Assembly (NCBI GenBank): GCA_024291935.2
Contig: CM044314.1
Coordinates: 29,424,001-29,488,000 of the forward strand
Length of the DNA: 64,000 nt
Direction: 5' to 3'
From: Okapia johnstoni
Taxonomy: Eukaryota; Chordata; Mammalia; Artiodactyla; Giraffidae
In this document: positions 42,637 to 53,443 of the stretch, in pieces
Layout: each line of letters begins with the position of its first letter
Position numbering within the stretch: position 1 is the first letter of the stretch
Translations under genes and position numbers: made by a program
Notes under the pieces: generated by a model
The model's input: the letters and a program-made list of their open reading frames with translations, nothing else
Databases searched by the model: none
Told to the model about the DNA's origin: nothing

Positions 42637-42785
42637 ATTTCAGTGGACTATTTTTAATTTTTAAAATTAAAAGTTATTTATGAGTATTTCATTGGATCTC
42701 TAGCAAATTAATTCAGTGTCCCCAAATTATTTTTTGTCATATGGTATTAACAGTTACTTTGTACAGTATTATCAAAAGAACTGTG

Positions 42786-45411
42786 ATTGAGTGTCTCCTG
42801 CAGAGAAACAGGTCAGCAGTGGACTACAGTAGGGACAGGGGCTCTGGGTATCTGGGTATGGCATAAGACTTCTTGAAGGAGGCTGCCATTAACCCCATCA
42901 TAGACCTGCCAGAACTTACAAAGGACTGGGAAACAGATCCTTGGAGGGTGTGCACCAGGACCCAGGAGAAAGGAGCAGTGATCCCATAAAGACTGGCCCA
43001 GACTTGCCCGTGAGTGTCCAGGAGTCTCCGGCAGAGGCGTGGGTCGGAGGTGGCCTGCTACAGGGTTGGGGGCACTGAGTGCCGCAGTGCATGCATGGGA
43101 CCTTTTGAAGGAGGTCGCCATTCTTGTCATTATCTCCACCATAGTTTGGCCTCAGGTCAAATAAGAGGGAGGGAACACATCCCCACCCATCAAGAGAAAA
43201 TTGGATTAAAGGTTTACTGAGTAAGGCCCTGTCCATTAGAACAAGACCCAGTTTCTCCCTCAGTCAGTCTCTACCATCAGGAAGCTTCCATAAGCCTCTT
43301 ATCCTTCTCCACCAGAGGGCAGACAGAATGAAAACCACAGTCACAGAAAACTAACCAATCTGATCACAAGGATCACAGCCTTGTCTAACCCATTGAAACC
43401 CTGAGCCTTGTCCCGTAAGGCCACCCAACATGAGTGGGTCATCTTGGACAGTTCTGACAAAACATGGTCCACTGGAGAAGGAAATGGCAAACTACTTCAG
43501 TATTCTTGCCTTGAGAACCCCATGAATAGTATGAAAAGGCAAAAAGACAGGACATTGAAAGATGAACTCCCCAAGTCAGTAGGTACCCAGTATGCTATTG
43601 GAGATCAGTGGGGAAATAACTCCAGAAAAAATGACGAGATGGAGCCAAAGAAAAAACAGCACCCAGTGGTGGATATAACTGGTGATGAAAGTAAAATCCG
43701 ATATTGTAAAGAGTGATATTGCATAGGAACCTGGAATATTAGGTTCATGAATCAAGGCAAATTGAAAGCGGTCAAACAGGAGATGGCAAGAGTGAAAATT
43801 GACATTTTAGGAAGCAGAGAACTAAAATGGACTGGAATGGGTGAAGTTAACTCAGATGACCATTATACCTACTACTGTGGGCAAGAATCCCTTAGAAGAA
43901 ATGGACTAGCCATCATAGTCAACAAAAGAGTCCAAAATGCAGTACTTGGATGCAATCTCAAAAACGACAGAAGGATCTCTGTTCGTTTCCAAGGCAAACC
44001 ATTCAATATCACAGTAATCCAAGCCATGCCCCGACCAGTAATGCTGAAGAAGATGAAGTGGAACAATTCTATGAAGACCTACAAGACATTCTAGAACAAT
44101 ACCCCCCAAAAATGTCCTTTTCATTATACGGGACTGGAATGCAAAAGTAGGAAGTCAAGAAGTACTTGGAGTAACAGGCAAATTTGGCAAGGCAAAGGTG
44201 AATAGAGTTTTGCCAAGAGAACGCACTGGTCATAGCAAACACCCTCTTCCAACAACACAAGAGAAGACTCTATACATGGACATCACCAGATGGTCAATAC
44301 TGATATCAGATTGATTATCTGCTTTGCAGCCAAAGGTGGAGAAGCTCTATACAGTCAGCAAAAATGAGACCAGTAGTTGACTGTGGCTCAGATCATGAAC
44401 TCCTTACTGCAAAATTCAGACTTACATTGAAGAAAGTAGGGAAAACCACTAGACCATTCAGGTATGACCTAAATCACACCCCTTAGGATTATACAGTGGA
44501 AGTGACAAATATATTCAAGGGATTAGAACTGATAAACAGAGTGCTGGAAAAACTATGCAGCAGAGATCAAGACCATCCCCAAGAAAAAGAAATGCAAAAA
44601 GGCAAAATGGTTTTCTGAGGAGGCTTTACAAAGAGCTGAGAAAAGAAGAGAAGCAAAAGGCAAAGGAGAAAAGGAAAGATATATTCATTTGAATGCAGAG
44701 TTCCAAAGAATAGCAAGGAGAGATAAGAAAGCCTTCCTCTGTGGTCAATGCAAAGAAATAGAGGAAAACAACAGAATGGGAAAGACCAGCGATCTCTTCA
44801 AGAAAATTAGAGATACCAAAGGAACATTCTGTGCAAAGATGGGCTCAATAAAGCACAGAAATGGTATGGACTTAACAGAAGCAGAAGATATTAATAAGGG
44901 GTGGCAAGAATACACAGAAGAACTATACAAAAAAGATCTTCATGACCCAGATAATCATGATGGTGTGATCACTCACCTAGAGCCAGACATCCTGGAATGT
45001 GAAGTCAAGTGGGCCTTACGAAGCACCACTATGAACAAAGCTGGTAGAAGTGACAGAATTCCAGTTGAGCTATTTCAAATCCTAAAAGAGGATGCTGTGA
45101 AAGTGCTGCACTCAATATGCCAGCAAATTTGGAAAACTCAGAAGTGGCCCCAGGACTTGAAAAGGTCAGTTTTCATTACTATCCCAAAGAAAGGCAATGC
45201 CAGTGAAGACTCAAAGTACAACACAATTGTACTCATCTCACACACTAGCAAAGTAATGCTCAAATTTCTCCAAGCCAGGCTTCAACAATACATGAACCAT
45301 GAACTTTCTGATATTCCAGTTGGATTTAGAAAAGGCAGAGGAACCAGAGAGCGAATAACCAACATCCATTGGCACATTGAACAATCAAGAGAGTTCCAGA
45401 AAAACATTATA
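42786..45411 (+). mobile_element. BovB LINE with 5' leader, 3'-truncated, sense
   Basis: The 5' leader spans about 42786-43735: GGGACAGGGGCTCTGG, CACCAGGACCCAGGAGAAAG, the GTCCACTGGAGAAGGAAATG block at 43468, and TAGTATGAAAAGGC. About 180 bp of leader is missing near 42915 relative to the inverted copy at 25.6-26.05 kb. ORF2 follows and stops abruptly inside the reverse transcriptase at 45411. The 3' tail is absent, which is unusual because RTE insertions normally lose the 5' end. Confidence 0.9.
43741..45411 (+). pseudogene. BovB ORF2 N-terminal part (APE-type endonuclease, linker, RT fingers), broken
   Basis: The endonuclease domain starts near 43741 (MNQGKLKAVKQEMARV). It keeps the motif ELKWTGMGE with its catalytic glutamate (about 43819) and DDHYTYYCGQESL. 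A one-base change near 44030 (AAGCCATGCC for the usual AAGTCTATGCC) and the C-run near 44103 shift the frame. The linker and RT N-terminus are open from 44689 to 45423 (244 codons: NAEFQRIARRDKKAFLCGQC, TYY-free linker, PVELFQILKEDAVK, IPKKGNA). The RT palm motifs with the catalytic aspartates are absent. Confidence 0.88.
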
Positions 45412-45597
45412 TACTATAATTAACATACTATATATAAGCAATTGGGATTCTCTTCATAACCTGTAAATGGAATATATGTTATTATCACCAAAATCATTTG
45501 TAACATATCTGCTTGATGAGGGCCTCACAGTAACTCTTACATGTGTGCAGACATATGTGAGTAAAGACAGGTAGATGTACATTTGCCTATCGGATTT

Positions 45598-45870
45598 CGG
45601 AGAAGGTGATGGCACCCCACTCCAGTACTCTTGCCTGGAAAATCCCATGGACAGAGGAGCCTGGTAGGCTGCAGTCCATGGGGTCGCTAAGAGTCGGACA
45701 CGGCTGAGCGACTTCACTTTCACTTTTCACTTTCCTGCATTGGAGAAGGAAATGGCAACCCACTCCAGTGTTCTTGCCTGGAGAATCCCAGGGATGGGGG
45801 AGCCTGGTGGGCTGCCGTCTGTGGAGTTGCAGAGTTGGACACGACTGAAGTGACTTAGCAGCAGCAGCAG
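45598..45870 (+). mobile_element. Bov-A2 SINE (BovA dimer), sense
   Basis: Two BovA units in tandem: the first from GGAGAAGGTGATGGCACCCC, the second from TTGGAGAAGGAAATGGCAAC. They are joined by a CACTTTCACTTTTCACTTTC linker, and the element ends in (CAG)n. CTATCGGATTT (45587-45597) and CTATTGGACTT (45871-45881) are its TSD (9/11). Confidence 0.95.
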
Positions 45871-46017
45871 CTATTGGACTTTGGTCTAAAGGATAATCCT
45901 CAGAAAGCATTATACCACATCATGGATTATTTCAATGTTCACTCAGCAAGTATTCATAGAACCTCTCTAAATTTACCATGCCTTTCCCATATTTTATTGT
46001 TTACTCTCAGTTATTTT

Positions 46018-46242
46018 GTGTGTGCATGCTAAGTCTCATCAGTTGTGTCTGACTCTTTGTAACCCTACGGACTATAGCCTGCCAGGCTCCTCTGTCCACA
46101 GGATTCTCCGGGCAAAAATATTGGAGTGGGTTGCCATTCCTTCCTCCAGGAGACCTTCCTAACCGAGGGATCAAACCTGCATCTCTAATGTTTCCTGCCT
46201 TGACAGTCAGTTTCTTTACCACTAGTGTCACCTGGGAAGCCC
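46018..46242 (-). mobile_element. Bov-tA SINE, antisense, expanded-head variant
   Basis: Full length, with extra bases in the head near 46180-46200. It abuts the BovB micro-insertion at 46254. Confidence 0.93.
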
Positions 46243-46253
46243 TTGGTTACTTT

Positions 46254-46368
46254 TGTTGTTGTTCAGTTGCTCAGTCGTGTCCGACTCTTTACGACCTCGT
46301 GGACTGCAGCATGCCAGGCATCCCTGTCCTTCACCATCTCCTCAGACAACCATTTTGCCTTTTTGCAT
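46254..46368 (-). mobile_element. 115 bp BovB micro-insertion joining two distant BovB segments
   Basis: 46254-46340 is the BovB 3' end in antisense (TTGCTCAGTCGTGTCCGACT). It is fused in the same orientation to CTCAGACAACCATTTTGCCT and TTTTGCATT (46341-46368), the antisense of mid-ORF2 linker codons around KKCKKAKWLSEE. TTGGTTACTTT at 46243-46253 and 46369-46379 is an exact 11 bp TSD. Roughly 1.9 kb of the element is missing at the junction. Confidence 0.88.
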
Positions 46369-46559
46369 TTGGTTACTTTAGAGGTACATAAAATTTTGTG
46401 CAACTACTTTGCCTTTTGGCAGTGTTCTGCAGAGTGGCAGATAAATCTTATATTTGCTTCAAAATTCCAACTAATTTTCTCCTGGAACAGAATAGATTGG
46501 TGGTTAATTGAACCTGCCTGCATTAGCATGACTTATACAGTTGTAGGATTTGGGGGCTT

Positions 46560-46705
46560 AAGGGATCTTCAAGATGATCCTTTTCAATCTTTCATCTCTC
46601 TGATGAGAAAACTAAGCTTTGCAACAGAGTGCTACGTTCCCAGGATAAGAAAGTAAAGCTAAGATGGAAATTCTGACTCTTAAACCCCAATTCAGTATTC
46701 TTTCC
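46560..46705 (+). mobile_element. Possible MIR SINE remnant, sense
   Basis: CTCTGATGAGAAAACTAAGC followed by a short ACAGAG block and AAGTAAAGCTAAGATGGAAA resembles the MIR core and tail. Diverged. Confidence 0.5.
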
Positions 46706-47404
46706 TTTTTATAATCTAACTTTTTTTTTATAATCTAATTCTTACTGTGGCTATTTGTACTCTCTTGGAGTTAGTGAGTCTGTTTAAATTCCAACAAAGT
46801 GTACATGGTATATGTGTTTGCATAAATGTTGAGAAATATTTAATCCCTGAATGTACTTTAAAATCATCTGACTCCTAATGACTTTTTAAAAAATTTTTAC
46901 TTCTATTACTGTTGATGCTATTCTATTTCTTGTGGCCATTTTTTTCCCCTCAGTGACTTCCCAAACAAAACAAATGTGACAGATAAATTATTAAGCTATT
47001 ACTGTGTGTTCTTCCAGCTCATTATCATTCCCTCTGTTCAGAAAAGGACTCTTGACTCCCTTGCCACAGGAGAAGATGAGGAAGCATAGTCAAGAAGATG
47101 GAGGTAAGAGGTCCCCCCCAAAGAGAAAGAGATAAGGTGATCTGGGCCATGGGCCTATGGTGAGGATGAAGCAGGCTTTGGAAGGATGGCTATGGGTGAT
47201 CCTTTGGGATAGACACGTACTCCCAGCTCATTTTCTACCCAGAGGGGAACCAAAGACGTTAGACTTCAGAATATCTTACTGTCTTGACCATTGGGACCTT
47301 AGCTTTAATTGAAGCCCAAATACCAAAGCTCCTTCATCCCAGCATTTAGGTCTGATTGTGATGCCTGAGGTGTTTAGAAAACCCTACAGCATGTCTGTTG
47401 AAAG
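46706..47404. other. Stretch without recognised gene
   Basis: No frame or repeat recognised. Confidence 0.4.
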
Positions 47405-47989
47405 CCTTGTATTAATTACCAATTGCTATGGGAGATGCGTTCGAATTGATGCTTTTGTATTGTGGTGCTGGAGAAGACTCTTGAAAGTCCCTTGGACAGC
47501 AAGATCAAACTAGTCAGTCCTAAAGGAAATCAACCCTGAATATTCATTGGAAGGGCTGATACTGAAGCTGAAGTGCCAGTACTTTGGCCACCTGATGCAG
47601 AGAGCCGACCCATTGGAAAAGACTCTGATGCTAGAGAAGATTGAAGGCAGGAAGAATGGGATGACAGAGGATGAGATGGTTGGATGGTATCACCAATTCA
47701 ATGGAAATGAGCTTGAGCAAAATCCAGGAGTTAGTGAAAGATGGGGAAGCCTGGTGTGCTTCAGTCCATGGGCTCACAAAGAGTCTGACTCAACTGAGGG
47801 ACTGAACAACAACAATGGGCCAAACCGCCCCTGGACTTAATGGCTTAACATAACAAAAAGTCATTTATCTTGAATAGGAATCTGCACTTTGAGTTGATCT
47901 CTGCTGGAACAGCCTGTCCTAGGGAGAATCTAAGAGAATCTACTTACAAAACAGGTTACTCACCTGGCTGAGGGTTTGGTGCTGACTGT
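47405..47989 (-). mobile_element. MaLR-type LTR remnant, antisense, split by BovB
   Basis: GTATTAATTACCAATTGCTA (47409-47428) and, after the BovB at 47443-47814, GACTTAATGGCTTAACATAA (47835-47854) and GGTTTGGTGCTGACTGTTGG (47973-47992) follow the reverse-strand order of an MLT1-type LTR. The next BovB (47990) ends it. Confidence 0.6.
47443..47814 (+). mobile_element. 5'-truncated BovB, 3' end, sense
   Basis: From the IDAFELWCWRRL codons to the GGACTGAACAACAACAA tail. The frame 47547-47840 reads LKLKCQYFGHLMQRADPLEKTLML, then shifts near 47655 (RKNGMTEDE in place of the arginine-rich RRRRG). Confidence 0.93.
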
Positions 47990-50853
47990 TGGCTGTGGAT
48001 GTGACTGGTGATGGAAGTAAAGTCCGATGTTGTAATGAGAGATATTGCATAGGAACCTGGAATGCTAGGTCCATGAATCAAGGCAAATTGAAAGTGGTCA
48101 AACAGGAGATGGCAAGAGTGAACATTGACATTTTAGGTATCGGTCAACTAAAATGGACTGGAATGGGTGAATTTAACTCAGATGACCATTATATCTACTA
48201 CTGTGGGCAAGAATCCCTTAGAAGAAAGAGACTAGCCATCATAGTCAACGAAAGAGTCCAAAATGCAGTACTTGGATGCAATCTCAAAAACGACAGAAGG
48301 ATCTCTGTTCGTTTCCAAGGCAAACCACTCAATATCACAGTAATCCAAGTCTATGCCCTGACCAGTAATGCTGAAGAAGATGAAGTTGAACAGTTCTATG
48401 AAGACCTACAAGACATTCTAGAACTAATACCCCCCAAAATGACCTTTTCATTATACAGGACTGGAATGCAAAAGTAGAAAGTCAAGAGATCCTGGACTAA
48501 CAGGCAAATTTGGCTTTGGAGTACAAAATGAAGCAAGACAAAGGCTAGTAGAGTTTTGCCAAGAGAACGCTCTGGTCATAGCAAACACTCTCTTCCAATA
48601 AAACAAGAGAAGACTCTACACATGGACCTCACCAGATGGTCAATACCAAAATCAGATTGATTATATTCTTTGCAGCCAAAGATGGAGAAGCTACATATAG
48701 CCAACAAAAACAAGACTGGGAGCTGACTGTGGCTCAGATCATGAACTCCTTATTGCCAAATTCAGACTTACATTGAAGAAAATAGGGAAAACCACTAGAC
48801 CACTCAGGTATGACCTCAGTCAAATCCCTTAGGATTATATAGTGGAAGTGAGAAATAGATTCAAGGGATTAGATCTGACATAATGCCAGAAGAACTATGG
48901 ATGGAGGTTCATGACATTGCACAAGAGACAGGGATCAAGACCATCCCCAAGAAAAAGAAATGCAAAAAGGCAAAAATGGTTTTCTGAGGAGGCTTTACAA
49001 AGAGCTGAGAAAAGAAGAGAAGATAAAGGCAAGGGAGAAAAGGAAAGATATACTCATTTGAGTACAGGGTTCCAAAGAATAGCAAGGAGAGATAACAAAG
49101 GCTTCCTCAGTGATCAATGCAAAGAAATAGAGGAAAACAATAGAATGGGAAAGACTAGAGGTCTCTTCAAGAAAATCAGAGATACCAAGGGAACGTTTCA
49201 TGCAAAGATGGGCACAATACAGGACAGAAACAGTATGGACCTAACAGAAGCAGAAGATATTAAGAAGAAGTGGTAAGAATACACAGAAGAACTATACAGA
49301 AAAGATCTTCATGACCCAGATAATCATGATGATGCAATCACTCACCTAGAGCCAGACATCCTGGAATGCTAAGTCAAGTGAGCCTTACGAAGCACCACTA
49401 TGAACAAAGCTAGTGGAGGTGATGGAATTCCAGTTGAGCTATTTCAAATCCTAAAAGAGGATGTTGTAAAAGTGCTGCACTCAATATGTCAGCAAATCTG
49501 GAAAACTCAGCAGTGGCCACAGGACTGGAAAAGGTCAGTTTTCATTCTAATCCCAAAGAAAGGCAATGCCAAAGAATGTTCAAACTACCTCACAATTGCA
49601 CTCATCTCACACACTAGCAAAGTAATGCTCAAAATTCTCCAAGCCAGGCTTCAACAGTACATGAACCATGAACTTCCTGATGTTCAAGCTGGATTTAGAA
49701 AAGGCAGAGGACCAGAGATCAAATAACCAATATCCACTGGATCATCGAAAAAGATCCAGAAAGAGAATTCCAGAAAAACCTCTACTTCTGCTTATTGACT
49801 ACGCAAAAGCCTTTGACTCTGTGGATCACGACAAACTGGAAAATTCTGAAAGAGATGGGAATACCAAACCACCTGACTTGCCTCCTGAGAAATCTGTATG
49901 CAGGTCAAGAAGCAACTGTTAGAATCATGCATGGAACAACAGACTGACTCCAAATCAGGAAAGGAGTACATCAAGGCTGTATATTGTCACCCTGCTTATT
50001 TAACTTACATGCAGAGTACATCATGAGAAATGCTGGACTGGATGAAGCATAAGCTGGAATCAAGATTGCTGGGAGAAATATCAGTAACCTCAGATATGCA
50101 GATGATGCCACACTTATGGCAGAAAGCAAAGAAGAACTAAAGAGTCTCTTGATGAAAGTGAAAGAGAGTGAAATAATTGACTTACAGCTCAACATTCAGA
50201 AAACTAAGGTTATGGCGTCTGATCCCATCACTTCATGGCAAATAGATGGGGAAACAATGAAAACGTTGACAGACTTGATTGTTTTGGTCTCCAAAATCAC
50301 TGCAGATGGTGACTGCAGCCATGAAATTAAAGGACGCTTACTCCTTGGAAGAAAAGCTCCAATCACCCTAGCCAGCATATTAAAAAGCGGAGACATTACT
50401 TTGCCAACAAAGGTCTGTCTAGTCAAAGCTATGGTTTTTCCAGTAGTCATGTATGGATGTGAGAGTTAGGCTATAAAGAAAGCTGAGCACCAAAGAACTG
50501 ATGCTTTTGAACTGTGGTTTTGGAGAATACTCTTGAGGGTCCCTTGGACAGCAAGGAGATCCAACCAGTCCACCCGAAAGGAAATCAGTCCTAAATATTC
50601 AATGGAAGGACTGATGGTGAAACTAAAACTCCAATACTTTGGCCACCTGATGCAAAGAAGTGATTTATTTGAAAAGACCCTGATGCTGGGAAAGACTGAA
50701 GGTGGGAGGAGAAGGGGACGACAGAGGGTGAGATGGTTGGATGGCATCACCAACTCAATGGACACGAGTTTGAGTAAGCTCCAGGAGTTGCGATGGACAG
50801 AGAAGCCTGGCGTGCCACAGTCCAAGGAGTCGCAAAGAGTCAGACATGAATGA
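47989..50853 (+). pseudogene. BovB ORF2 (APE endonuclease, reverse transcriptase), multiply broken
   Basis: The endonuclease frame 47989-48477 carries GTWNARSMN and GIGQLKWTGMGE. The glutamate seen at this place in the 43.8 kb copy (RELKW) is glutamine here. The frame shifts near 48435. Further breaks: a stop after KKKW (49274), two stops near 49368 and 49380, a frameshift near 49700-49710, another after DHDKLENSE (about 49845), a stop at 50048 and one at 50468. RT landmarks survive in pieces: IPKKGNAKECSNY, IDYAKAFDSVDH (motif A aspartate present), GCILSPCLFNL (motif B), RYADDATLM (motif C). No functional product is possible. Confidence 0.9.
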
Positions 50854-50871
50854 GGGACTGAACTGAACTGA
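47990..50871 (+). mobile_element. Longest BovB LINE in the window, sense, nearly complete ORF2
   Basis: Starts just before ORF2 (GTGGATGTGACTGGTGATGG) and runs through endonuclease, linker, reverse transcriptase and C-terminal domain to the GGACTGAACTGAACTGAA tail at 50854-50871. It lacks most of the 5' leader. The BovB at 42.8 kb has the leader but no 3' end, so together the two copies represent the whole family, but they are separate insertions. Confidence 0.95.
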
Positions 50872-51103
50872 ATTCAAGAGCCAGGTAAGACGTTCAAGAC
50901 ACAGATATGGTGAATGGGTGGCCCCCTGACCAGGGTCATTTTAGTCCTGGCAGCTTACTAGAAGATTAGCAGGAGGGGACTCATTTGAGCTTTTAGCAGA
51001 GAGTTTGGTAGGGTGTGAGATTGGGGGTTGGTTAAAGTGGCAATCCACCCCCACCATAGAGTCTTCAAGTGAAGTGACCTTCCTACCTTTATAAATTTGG
51101 GCC

Positions 51104-51240
51104 ACATTAGTTTCCTCTTCTGTAACTGAGGCAATTAGTATATCTGTCTGTGCACAATTGTAAGATGAAACAAAATAGTGTTTAGCACAGAGCAAGTGGT
51201 TGGTCAGTGGTAGCCAATAGCAGCCATTGTTAGGGAATGG
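51104..51240 (-). mobile_element. MIR SINE remnant, antisense
   Basis: TTAGTTTCCTCTTCTGTAAC (51108-51127) and GTTTAGCACAGAGCAAGTGG (51180-51199) are the reverse strand of MIR. Confidence 0.65.
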
Positions 51241-52849
51241 AAAATTATTCAAGACTTTGATGTGGGGGAGTGCCGTGAACAATACCAAGAAGCAAGTTTT
51301 TAAAAGATGAGTGCTGACAGCAGTGTAAACACTTCAGAGGAAGCTGTGTTGGGGAGGAGGTGGTAAATGAAGAGGCAAATCCAAGAGTCCAGGAGTACTG
51401 CAGGCAGAATTGATAAAACCTGGGGAGTGTATGGAGGTTGAGACACACAGGATGATATATCCTCCCAGGAAAAAGTCAAAGATGATATTAGGGTACATGT
51501 CCTAGGTGACCACGAGAAGGGACTGAAAAGGCTTGAAAGCAGAAAGTACTCCACTTACCTCCTCTTGCCCCATCCCCACCCCCACAGACCAGGAGATACT
51601 GGAGAAGGATCTATATTCAGACACGTTCATTTAATCATAAAATACTGGCCACAGAAGGTGTTGTAGTTCATAGGCCACACACCTCCAAGTATTAGATAAA
51701 ACTTGAATAGTATGTCTTTTATCTTGCTCTTTTGCAGTAGAAAAAAAAGAATATTGAAATATAAGAAATGAATAAAACCAAACAGGAGTCCAAAATAAGC
51801 TACCAAAATACCTAAAGAGATAAGTAAGCTTCAGAAAATAAACATTTTACCTATTTATTGTTCCCTCTACAGAGTTACCATCAAGTACCAATTTTGAACC
51901 CTTTCCTCCCACCTGAACTTCCTCAAGATCATGAAATTTCAAAGAATGGGGCTGGCTGGCCAAGTGGAGAAGTCAAGGAACGTACATCCTTATGTTTCTT
52001 CCTCTAATACAGCAACGTATCTTTCCAAAAGTTCAGCAGTTTCTACCTCAAGGTAAATATGTCATATTATAAGTTATTTCCTTTTATATTTGTTTTTCCT
52101 GAAGTGCTTTGAGATCTCCAACAGAAATCATAAGATGTGAATGTTGTAAATTCCTGCTGTCATTGGTTATATACTTAATATGATGACACTGTTTTGTATT
52201 TTTACCACCTTCTGTTAAAAAAATCAAATTATTGACTTCTGTGTAATTTTTCCTTTGGTTCCCTATCATTTTTCATTTAATCAAAATATTAAATTTGTGT
52301 TTTTAATTAACTCACAGATATTTACAGATTTATTGGTTGCTTTTCCAGACAATAAGGTAGCAATGATTATTTTATGAGTGAAATCATGTGAACATTTTTA
52401 TAACTCAGAGTATATACATGAAAGGAACAGGGGACAACAGAAAGAAAATTGGTTTTCTATTTCTTATTTTAATAAGTTACAGAAGTAGAAATAGTAGGAT
52501 GATTGCCAGCATTATCAACATTAATTTACTAGGTGTTGAATATACAAAAAGAAGATAAAGAACAAAGTAATGAGGGGTCTGAATGGCAGGAATTTCTTAG
52601 TATCTATAACACTGCAAATTCATATTTCCCTTGAGTTAACAGTCCTCCTTTAGGGATGTATCCTATATGCTTATAAGTGATCAGAACGTATGGGCAAGTA
52701 ACCAGAGTTCCCAACTCTGTGCCAGCCAGAGGAGAAGAAAAGGATATATTGGTGTCTCTGAGTGAGATAAGGTGGAGAAGTGGTCTGCAGTTTTGACCCA
52801 GGATGCTAAGAGAAGAGGGAAGAAGATGGTTGACTTCAAGCTGCTAAGA
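51241..52849. other. Long stretch without recognised gene
   Basis: About 1.6 kb. Overlapping minus-strand frames at 51245-51554 have no family signal. AT-rich after 51700. Confidence 0.4.
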
Positions 52850-53433
52850 ACCATTGCGGTTATAGGAATTAATTAATTCCCAGGGTTATGCTGTTCAGAC
52901 CAGATGTCTGTACCAGGACCTCTGAGTAGAAATGACAGGGAGGCAAATACAGCTCATTCCTGGTAATAACTACCCCTTCCAGTTTCTGTATTTGATGTCT
53001 TGACATCTGGGCACTGCACCGGCTGCCCCTCCCAGGGCTAGCTAATTCCTGGAGAGAGCAAATGATTTGCTTGTGAGTGTGCCTTTTATATGCAAACCCA
53101 GCCAGTCCAGAGCCCAAATCCCAACCACCTCCTTTATGGGGCTCTTATATTCTGGGCAGCTATCCACCTACCCTAATTACTCAAAGGCTGGGTACCAGCT
53201 CCTTTGCCAGTGAAATTATTCAAACTAGCCAATAATAAACTTACCGACCCTGCCCACCAATCACTTCCTGTGGAAACTGCAGTAAAGACTCTTGCCCACA
53301 TGTCCTTCTCATCCCATCTGCCTCCTGAGCAGCCCTGGTGATTCCCTGTGTGGCCCTCTGTGGTGTGCCATGCCCACTCTTTCTAAGAATCTGTGGGTAT
53401 GAAAACTTTTTTCCTGACTGTCATTTCTGTGTC
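52850..53433 (+). mobile_element. Candidate solo LTR of a class I-like endogenous retrovirus
   Basis: More GC-rich than its surroundings, with a possible TATA region (CCTTTTATATGCAAACCC, about 53083-53100), AATAATAAA near 53230, and a pyrimidine-rich end (CTGTGTGTCTTG). The wording ACCAATCACTTCCTG then CTCCTGAGCAGCCC is like R/U5 parts of gammaretrovirus-type LTRs. No gag, pol or env remnant adjoins. A BovB inserted at its right end hides the 3' boundary. Assignment is tentative. Confidence 0.35.
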
Positions 53434-53443
53434 TGTGTGTCTT

